In this document: positions 1 through 64,000 of the stretch, in pieces | Numbering within the stretch: position 1 is the first letter of the stretch | Layout: each line of letters starts with the position of its first letter | Source of the DNA: Triplophysa rosa | Taxonomy: Eukaryota; Chordata; Actinopteri; Cypriniformes; Nemacheilidae | Assembly (NCBI RefSeq): GCF_024868665.1 | Contig: NC_079898.1 | Coordinates: forward strand, 5,466,096 to 5,530,095 | Length of the DNA: 64,000 nt | Reading direction: 5' to 3' | Notes under the pieces: model-generated | What the model saw: the letters and a program-made list of their open reading frames with translations, nothing else | Databases searched by the model: none | What the model was told of the DNA's origin: nothing | Program-made: the position numbers and the translations under genes

Positions 1-1359
1 GGCGAGCACCTCTATTATTTCCATAAGAGAATAATGATTATGTGTATACACTCATATTCCAATAGTTGTACATCATCTTTTTTGGTTTGAAATCAACCTA
101 TTTGCCAATCAAACAGGATATTTTACAAAACACAACACGTGATGGGACTTTTGTTCATCATGGAATTGATTGGACCGTGGGAAAAGTGGGCATTACTGAT
201 GATCCATGCACTGTTATACCTGGAATGTCTATTTAAAGTTTCATTTCATATAGGTTTTATACAGAATATGGAGAAACATGGTCATTGCTACACCTGATGT
301 GGAATAATCCGTGAAGTGACCTGATGTGATTTTGGCCAGTAAATGACCTCAGAGGGATGTCAGAAAGCGAGAGTGAAAACATAAACTCAGTCTGGCTTAG
401 GAGGAACACAGGAGCGGGGTAACATGGGACATGCTTTGACCTTTCTTTGCTTTTTATGAGTAATAGCCTTGAGCTTACGCCACTAAATCCCCTGTCAGCT
501 GTACAGGAATAGATATTTCACCTGTGAATGCAATCTATACTGGCATTCTGATGAATATTGCACACTGGGCTGTGCTGAACTGGCACACGCCGTTTTTGCT
601 TTTATTGTGTGCTTGGATTTGTGGCCGGTACATATTTTGAAAATATACAGTCACACGCGCGATTGGGAGAGTATTTCAACTTTCACATCAAACTGTAAAA
701 CGCATGAATGTCTATATTAGATACAAAATGGCAAACCAAATACACTAAAGTGTTTGGTGTTTGTTGCTGCTTTAAATTTTGACTGAATAATTCATTTTAC
801 AATTTGACAATTGTAGCTGAACCTTATAAAAAGTTGAAATTGCTTTTAATTGTCTGACTTATTGTGTTAATTTTTAAACAAAACAAAACTTTAAAATAGT
901 AATATGTATAATATTTTAAATTAAGACAACGCTTTAATAATTAATGACAGTAATAACAACAACTATACATAAACAATAACGAAAAATAATAATAATGATA
1001 ATAGTAATCATAAATATAATAATAACAACAGCAATACTACTACTACTAATAGTAATAATAATGATCAATAACAACAATACATATTTTTTCTGTTGAATGT
1101 TCTCGACAGCTTCTGTGAAATTGACCCATATCATTTTTGGGTGCCACTGTATGAGTGTTCACAAACCATTCACGACGCACAAATGAGTGCTTTCCCAGCG
1201 AGACGCTGTAAGCATGATAAATGCGAGTCGGTAATGAGGCCGTACAGCCGGTGAGGTCATTCTGATACTCTTTAATTTGGACATCCCACACAACACACTA
1301 TCACACGCATGTCATTTATTTGCTCATCTTTCTTCTCGTCCTGTTTTTCCTGCCCGCAG
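1..1359 (+). other. csmd1: intron (3' part) upstream of the first visible exon
   Basis: This is the end of the intron that precedes Sushi2, reaching the acceptor at 1358-1359 (tgcccgcag). Apart from an AAT/TAA-rich simple repeat near 940-1085 I see no gene or recognisable mobile element in it. Confidence 0.7.
940..1085. repeat. AAT/TAA-rich degenerate microsatellite
   Basis: Imperfect trinucleotide-like repeat of taa, aat, aac and act units, with long runs lacking other motifs. Small frames on the - strand here give Ile/Val-rich peptides that are simple-repeat translations. Confidence 0.85.
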
Positions 1360-56414
<55,055 letters not shown>

Positions 56415-58989
56415 GTAAGACCTCAACAGTAGTCTTATATAGTTCCATATTTTTGATATATTGCTTGGCACTTCCAGTCACTTTATATAACACTGATTGT
56501 GCTTTTATGGTGCTGGAGTTTTAAATACAGAGTATTGATGCATGATAATTTGATTAAGAGATTCTTCGTCCAAAGACATTAGTAGCAGTCTCTTCAGAGA
56601 CACTATTGCTTTTGTTGTTTGCAGTCTGGAGAGTTAATTGATTTAGGTCTTTGTTGCGTGCAAAGTTCTGCTCTGTCGCACTGCCAATACACTTTGTTAT
56701 TCATCCGGCATCAGAAAAATGGCTGGCACCCTCATTGGCCTACTCTCAGAGAGACGGACGCTGACAGAAACCCTGAAAAGCAGCACATAGGTCTTTGTCC
56801 CTCAGTGACAGATGAGAAAACGTGGGTGGTGACAAGTGCCACTCATCCACACATTTCCTGTCAACCTCGTACCTTTCTCATTCTAGCTTCACCCTATGCA
56901 CACGCTGGTCTTCAGTTTCTTTTTTTAAACCTTCTGTGTTTCGGTTCATCCATGTGGAAATGTAAGGAAACATCAAAATGTGATAGGTTCCAGGTATGGA
57001 AAAATAAATTAAAAAAAGTTCACTCAAAAATGATATTCACAATATAATAGCAATGCATACAATAGCAAATGTTTGAGAAACAGAATTGAAGTGATGGTCC
57101 CCAGCTCTCTTTTTGTTATAATAACAAAAGTTATATGGACTACTGTTTGGAAAAGAGTGGCCAGGATGTTCTTCAAAGATTTACTTAAAATCAATATTTT
57201 AATTTACTTTTACATCCACTTCATCTTTACCTTTTGTTTCACAGTCGATGTTTGGAACTACATAAGGATGAATGGTTGCACTTTATTTAATAGTATATGT
57301 ATATAAGGTAGCTACATTGATATGGGTTGAGGTAAGGTTATTTTATATATCCAGTGTACTTGCCCAACAAAATGCTGGTAACTATGTTTTTAATATGGGT
57401 TGTTGTTAGGTTCATACCTGGTACCTAGTTATTACACAGTTATTGTAAGTTCAAATTTGAAAATCATGTGAATTTGGTTATATTTTGTACATTTTAGGGC
57501 TGTGCATTTAACACGTTAATTATAAGTTAAATAATATAGCTAAAAGCTAAAAATATGCAACCAACATACACATTTCACATTCTTTCTAATTACTGATCAT
57601 CTTCCACACATCAAGAACAGTCACTCTGCTGTCTGAATCAACTTGAAACTATTTAACATAACTTTTTTTATTATTATTTAGTTATTGCAAAGCATTGTAA
57701 TGTGCATATTTGCGATATTTCGCTAATTTCAATAGATTGAGAAGCCCTACGGTACATTTAATCTATATCTGCTACACTGCAGCTGCAAGTGATGTAATAT
57801 AATTGTCTAGGCTTTATCATGTGAAACAACAAAGACATTGTTTGAGTGAGTCTACGTGTCTTGCAGGTTCTGACCAATGATGAGTTGGGGGTGTGCTACA
57901 CTACACAGTTCTTTGAAAAATTGCTGAAGGGGGAAGTTGTGAAAGGTGCACTAGTCTTGTTTGGGAAACGGGTTCAGATGCAGTTGTTATTTTTTCATTT
58001 AGTGCCATTAGCGGGACAGAAATTTCACCTTTAAGAAATATCAGTAATTCATCATCCGGCGTCAATCTGGTTGATGAATTCATCAATCTGCACCGATTTG
58101 TAAAGGTGACGTGTGTAATTGCACTACAGTAGTTGCGCAAAACTGAATCGCACACAAAAAAACACATGTTTAAAATGCATCTTACATGTTTGGGACAAGC
58201 GGATAGTCCAGTACTTTCTTTGTTTGAGTTGTTTTTTGATGATGTTATGTGCGGGCCAGTCTGGCCACTTTGCGCTTCCATTTAACGCTGCTAGCAATGC
58301 AGAAATGACACACTTGACTTTTAAGTAGTTCCTAGTGTTTCAGTGGTAATGCAAGACCACATGATGGAAAACGCTTGATCTGGCCAGCTGTGCACCCTTC
58401 AAACCCATCATGTTGAAAAACAACACCATGTTAGAGATAAGAGCATGCAGCGATTAGCTTTTGAACATCATTGACCCCAATCTGAAGGTCAAGCGAGGGC
58501 TTCTCACACCTAAGTAGAGGCCTTTGATTATTTAACCTCCTTTGATAGAGATGGAAAGCTGTTGATGCCCTTTGCGAGACAGCCTCATTTCTGCACTCCA
58601 GGAACATTTTGTTTGTCCTCATTGATGGAATTTCCGGCACGTTGCTTCGCTCATCTTTATGCATGAACTGTTACCGTGGGGTAGAGACGTATACAGGTCA
58701 ATGTTGAGCTAACATAATCATCTGATTGTGTCATGAGAGATGCTTTATTTGATGGTAATCAGACGTATGGAGTGCACGCAGACCCACGTTCACACAATCC
58801 ATTAGCTTTCCGCTCCCCCCGGCTCCGTTATTAGTCAAGTGAGTATGTCTAGCACAGACAACTAAAGCCTAGAGAGGTGGTGCTCGGTCGATACAAGCCG
58901 CTGTAAATAATGGGAGTGGGGTTAAATATATCATTTTTTTAAAGCGGTGTTGAAATTTAACAACTGTCATTGGCCGACGACCTTGCAAC

Positions 58990-59160
58990 ATCCTAGAAAC
59001 CACCTTGAAGCAACTGCACGCCAACCTTCAGAACGTGACCGTTTGGTAACACCTTAGCAAAACCTTAGCAACACCCCGGGAACCTCCGAGAATACTGCAG
59101 CAAACCACCTAGCTCACCCTAGCAACCACAGATCTGCCTAGCAACCACTCAAGACAACTT
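58990..59160. repeat. cctagcaaccac minisatellite
   Basis: Degenerate units of about 10-12 bases (cctagcaaccac, ccttagcaacacc, cctagaaaccacc) repeat across the block. Confidence 0.8.
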
Positions 59161-62100
59161 CATCAACCACAGAGCACGGCACACATTCCTTCAAACTTGA
59201 AATCCTTCTTGAAACTGCCACAGTTTTCAAACCACACAAGGCTTACATAACCTTCAGACAAACCATTTCAAACTTTCAGGTTTTGTCTCCATGATAAGCT
59301 TCATTTTTCTAGGCTTGTTTGGTTCGTGTCTTGTTGCTGGAGTCCGACTAGTTCACTTGGTCAAGCAGATTGAACATTCACAACAGTCTCAGCGTTTTAT
59401 CTTTGTTTATGCGTATCTCAGTATTGGCTTGGTCACACGTCGACTGTACAAAGATGTTTCGCAGCATTCCTAGAATATCGATTTGAAGATGACAGCATGT
59501 GGAGGTTAATCCTTTTAGCAGTCCTCAGTCAGAGCTCTTTAATGGAGAGGTGTGAGGTTGGACAAGCCGGACGAGATGCTGTTAGCCATTCGCCGTGCTT
59601 TTATACACTGCCGTTACAGCTTCTGTTTATCAATACCCCGTGCTTAAAGGACACAAGCTAATGAGGTGAATGGCTTGCTGGTACTTATGACCTTTTAGCA
59701 GAGGTGTCCGCTCTCAAACGTCCCGCCAAAGTTGGAGCGAGGGTGGCAGCAGAGCGAGCGCAGCGTCCAGGTTTTGTTTTACGGGGCGGGCGGCAGACAC
59801 GAAAAGCATGCAGCAGGCAAAACAAAGGAGATGTGAAGCAAATGTTGCCGTTTCACTGCCCATTTCATCATATTGTCTGTCACTTCAGTTTATTTCTAGT
59901 CTCGGGAATCTGTTATTTATGTCACCTTCAGCAAGGAGAGGCAGAGCGACGACGCATTTATCCGTCGTGTCGACCCCCAGCGCTTCACAATGCACGTAAT
60001 GCGCAAACTATAACTGATATACAGGCGCCTCAGGCCAGGATAATTACTTTAACAAGATCATTTGAGAGTTAATGGGGTGTGAAGTCGTATGAACAGACGC
60101 ACGCGTGTGATGCACATGTGCCGTGGCGCAGACACATGACAGTCATAAGCGGGCCCACGCAGAGAATATGAAAAGAAGATTAAAAAAGAATGAGAAAAGA
60201 TTGTAATGCTCGAAATGGCGACGGTAGTAAAGTCATTTCACAGAGGAAAGTTATATTTCTCAGAAGTTGCTCTTTTATAGTTAGTCCCATGAGAAACATA
60301 TAGACAAATAGACACAAATGATGCAATTGTTAAAATAGATGAAGAGTATAGAGGTGTAATATGAATGTAGATTGTGGAGGTAAAACAATATATGATACTA
60401 CTCAAATTAAAGATAGCATCTATTTTGTGAACAGAAGACTTTGAAATAAAGTAAATAAATTGCTTGCAGTGCTAACTATTTCGGACACTGATTGGACTTC
60501 ACGGCTTCATAACTGTAACAAATGATATCCTTGAATGTGGGTACACACAAATCTTACACAGCGAACCTCACAATAATGTTAAATTCTTTATCTCGCCAAA
60601 ACATGTCTACAGTATCTCATAGGAGAGCACGAGAGCTCCATTGTCTTCCCTAAACGCCTAAAGTTAAATGGTCAAGATCAGAACTTTCAATCCCTCACTG
60701 AAAATGAATGACTTCCAGTCACCTTGTTGCTTCAAATCGCCGAATATGTGAATGCATTTAAATGCATCCATTCCGTATGAGAATGCACATTTGAAATCCA
60801 TTCCGCATAATTGCACAGATTTTCATGCAGAAAGTGAAGATCTGTAGATTCTCCTTGGACACAAAGATTGTGAAGTTCTGAATCTGAATATACAGTATAT
60901 ATGTTTATGTGTCTGTGTCTCTGTTGTTTGGTGTCTCTGAGGGAAGGTAGACGGACGGCTTTATAGCGGATATGCAGATCAGGATGAGCAGCACTGAGAA
61001 GACTCTGTTTGAATGTTAAAGTCCTTTCTCCCAGCAGCAGCATGCATGGATACAGCATCTATATGCATACGCCACACACATCAGCTTTCATGTTAAATGT
61101 CACTGTGTTTATGCGTTAGTGTCTCGGGGTTAATGGCGTCTTCATGGTAACGTTTCTTCATGGTAACCTTTACCAACAACTTTAACAGTTACAGCTTATA
61201 AGTTAGCCAGGTTTAAACAAAAGCATTGACTTAAATGTTGTAAACAATGACTTTGTGAGAAAACAGCACAGCCATATCTTTGAAAAGTGGGTGACGGGTT
61301 CGCAGTGACCACTTTTTTAAGCGCTTGTAATTTACCCAACGCTATTTGGAATACCGACGCTCCCCCTGAGGCACGTCCCCAAGCTATTGGACAAAACTTA
61401 TTAGAAAGAGGTGAGATCCCTTTGAATAATAAAGGATTTTCCGCTCTTTCTTTCTTTAGTTCTCTCACCCAAACGGATCTTTTATTCGTTTCCATAGTAA
61501 CTAAAAGACCGTTGAATGAGGAGTCTTCCACGGCCGGGTGTGGGGGAATGACAGCGTGGTGGGATGGCGCCTCTCAGAGGCCGTCAGGAGACACGGCTGC
61601 TTCTGTTCAAGAGAAACCCAAATCCCTCCGTGTGTCTCCTCATGGATGCGTGTTTATTGCACGGCTCTGCACGAGTGCGGTCGGGTTGGTCAGGTGGCAG
61701 GCACAGCTGTCGTCTCTGTGCATATGTGAGGCAGGAACACACGGGCTGCTGCGGTTAGTCACGCATTCAGTCTGAGAACAACAGAAAACTGCTAACTGCG
61801 GCTAATGAGCTGCCGTCTTTGACAAGATAGAGTTATTCTGCACTGACCTGTTCTCATGTGGGCTAACGTGTGCGTTTTGATGTCTTATGATCTTTTTACA
61901 TAGTCACGTTTGCTCACCGAGAGAAGCTTTTGATGAATACAAATGGGAGACCTAAAAATATAAATGGCTGAATTTTGTGTTTACCTCAAGATTTTTTCCT
62001 CTTTCATTTACATTCAAGACCCTCTATAGAGATATTGGTTTGTTCTTGACAAACATTGTTGGGTCATCTTGATATAATTCCACCAAAATTGCCATTTACA

Positions 62101-62494
62101 CAGAAAATCCATCTTTTGAAATGGCTGAATCAAATGATGCTAGTCTTAGTCTTCAAGAAAATCATTCATCAAAAAAGAAAAATAAATTCATGTGTGCTGT
62201 TATCTTGTTTAATAGTTTTTTGTAAAAAATAGTATAGTAAAAAAATGTTGAAGCGCTTTTATGCAGTGACAGTACGAAGCTTGTCAGTATGTTTGTAATG
62301 TAATGTAATCAAATAAATAATATAAATTGAACATTTCAATAAATAAAAATGTAAGTTGTTCAATTATATTTGTATATATTTTATTTTTATTATAAAAAGG
62401 AGTCATCCAAAACTTCAGAACTGTACATTTGATTGTTTTTATTTTTTATGACTAATACTTTTGTCACAAACCAAGTTCCAGACATAGTCACCCA

Positions 62495-62738
62495 CAGGGG
62501 CGGACTGGGAAGCAAAAACGGCAGTCTCATTGCGTCAGCAGTCCACCATTTTTGTCGACGGGGGGTAGTGATGTGTCAGTCTCGCTTAAGCCTTAGATGG
62601 CAGACTACATTAGCGGCCGACCGGGAAAAGTTCCGATCCACCAGATGGCCGGCTCCGCCCCTGGTCGCGGCCATAGGCCGTCTGTGTGACGGCCGTTCTG
62701 GACTTTGACAGAATGTTCTACTGTTCAGTCCACCCCTG
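62495..62738. mobile_element. hAT-type MITE (244 bp)
   Basis: The ends caggggcggactg and cagtccacccctg (complementary, one mismatch) are flanked by an exact 8-bp duplication gtcaccca (62487-62494, 62739-62746). The interior is GC-rich compared with its surroundings. No transposase frame. Confidence 0.93.
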
Positions 62739-63189
62739 GTCACCCAGCATTGCTTCATCCCACCTTCCCTGTGCTGCAGAAAGTTCAAAATTGACTTGAG
62801 CTAAATACACACGAAAACATTGATGCTATATGAAAATAAAGATTACCCCAATAATTAGCACCACAGAATTGTAAAAGAACTATAAAAAGGTCGGGCGAAT
62901 CAACAATTTGTTAAACTGTGTAATTAGACATATTTCATTAAAATGCTTGCTATTAAATATAGAATATATCATATTTGTAGCTATATCTTTTTTGGAACAC
63001 ACCGATTGCTGAGATATCTGATATCGCATCAAGACATTTGGGATTAAAAGCAGATTAAACTCAAGATTCAATCAGGACATAAAATAATAACCTCAGTGTT
63101 ACCTTGCAAATACAGTATATCGAAAAATGAAAATACTTTCCGTCTCTGTGTGAAACAGTGGATTTCCAAATGCAAATCTCCCAACAAAA

Positions 63190-63270
63190 AGCACAGTGTG
63201 TGAGTGTGTGTATGCCCACTTGCATACAAACATGCACAACTGTGTGTACGTGTGTGCGTGTATAGCTCTA
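63190..63270. repeat. gt/ca-rich simple repeat tract
   Basis: Short interrupted (gt)n runs (tgtgtgagtgtgtgta, tgtgtgtacgtgtgtgcgtgta) make a weak dinucleotide tract. Confidence 0.7.
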
Positions 63271-64000
63271 GACAGACTCCTCATGGCGAGCGTGAGTTGA
63301 AGGTGATGTGATCAAAGCTACAGGAACGAGTTTGATATGCAGAAAACCGAGAGGCTCAGCTGCATTTTGACACCAGCTTCTCATGATCTCACAGAGGCAT
63401 TGTGAGGCAGACGAAGCAACAGACCTGTGGGTGCCAGAGCCCAGAGGCTTTAGCATGGGACTGATGTGCTAGGAATCTCAATTGAAGATCATTGTTGCCG
63501 AGACCTGAGGGATGAAAGCAACACAGCCGGAGCCCGGAGATCACAGGTGGCGCGGACTGGGAATTTGGAAGGCCAGGTTACTCGTTGGCATGGGTATAAA
63601 GGCGACTACGAGCAGGGTTAGATCAGGGTTTAGGTACACGCAGTACTTGATGATTTTTAACCTCGCGCTGTTTAAAGTTCAGCGCAGTCGGTAGTTCTCG
63701 GGGTCAGCGCAATGTAATGCATAAGGTAGTTACTCACAACAATTCAAGGTTCCTTTCAAATACATATTTTTTTATATAGAAATGACGATATATCAAAGCT
63801 ATATCATATACATGCAAGTTCAGGCTTGTTTACGTCAACATTGTAACATGTCGAAGTGGCCTGTAATCACAGGTGGTCCATTGTTTGCAAGGCCATACAC
63901 TCTAGTCCAGGTGTGACATAAGCCTTGACATTGATAAATATCTCCACAAATACTCTTTGTTGACCTTCTTAACCTCATATTTGTACACTTGGCACCGTCG

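Larger units (their letters stand above)
56415..64000 (+). other. csmd1: intron (5' part) after Sushi9
   Basis: At least 7.6 kb of intron. It contains a short agggctgt repeat-end fragment (about 57493-57530), a cctagcaaccac minisatellite (58990-59160), a hAT MITE (62495-62738) and a gt-rich tract (about 63190-63270). I looked for a CUB10 start (a CGG-type motif after an acceptor, phase 1) and found none. The open frames here, the longest about 160 codons near 61287, lack family resemblance. Confidence 0.75.

Noticed and set aside
56619..57047. 142-codon open frame on the + strand
   Set aside because: The translation shows no family motif and starts in ordinary intron sequence 200 bp after the Sushi9 exon; treated as chance.
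59700..60000. Locally GC-rich stretch considered as an exon or CpG island
   Set aside because: I found no CUB or Sushi motif, no phase-1 acceptor/donor pair around an open segment, and too few CG pairs to call an island.
61287..61775. 162-codon open frame on the + strand
   Set aside because: It has no domain resemblance, lies in the intron after Sushi9, and its composition is mixed and low in secondary-structure logic. No splice context links it to csmd1.

Overview
This window is vertebrate, almost certainly teleost fish and probably cyprinid. It carries one protein-coding gene on the + strand, entered and left in mid-gene. The 23 internal exons found between 1360 and 56414 encode 1,284 codons (3,852 nt, an exact multiple of three) of a CUB and Sushi multiple domains protein. 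Residue-by-residue resemblance to human CSMD1, compared from memory, is much closer than to CSMD3, so I call it csmd1. Teleosts may carry a and b copies, and I cannot tell which this is. The promoter, signal peptide, CUB1-2 and Sushi1 lie upstream of the window. CUB10-14, the long Sushi tandem, the membrane segment and the cytoplasmic tail lie downstream.

Layout: Sushi2 (exons 1360-1441, 1821-1945), CUB3 (7443-7564, 13284-13387, 13597-13709), Sushi3 (18816-18998), CUB4 (20146-20472), Sushi4 (23568-23762), CUB5 (23843-23981, 24177-24364), Sushi5 (27629-27817), CUB6 (31845-31961, 32259-32474), Sushi6 (32601-32789), CUB7 (35215-35384, 37663-37819), Sushi7 (40305-40496), CUB8 (44094-44220, 46305-46507), Sushi8 (47376-47567), CUB9 (49679-49817, 50496-50683), Sushi9 (56220-56414). 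Every domain border is a phase-1 intron, so each domain is a frame-neutral module. Introns inside domains use phases 0, 1 and 2. All splice sites are GT-AG except one GC-AG intron after CUB9. One 126-bp intron (32475-32600) is stop-free and frame-preserving.

The introns are full of non-autonomous DNA transposons. Five elements have terminal inverted repeats and exact 8-bp target duplications of hAT type, and a sixth has one mismatch in its duplication. Seven are TTAA-flanked MITEs, two of which have a less exact right end or hairpin form. There is also one probable PIF/Harbinger MITE (TAA duplication) inside a TTAA element, a three-level nest of foldback elements at 17569-18410, a tRNA-derived SINE on the - strand at 31088-31395, several minisatellites and microsatellites, and a 121-bp identical direct repeat flanking a SINE-containing block. 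The last 7.6 kb (56415-64000) is intron.

I found no RNA gene, CRISPR array, operon or autonomous transposase gene, and no second protein-coding gene. The other open reading frames in the window look like chance or repeat-derived frames.
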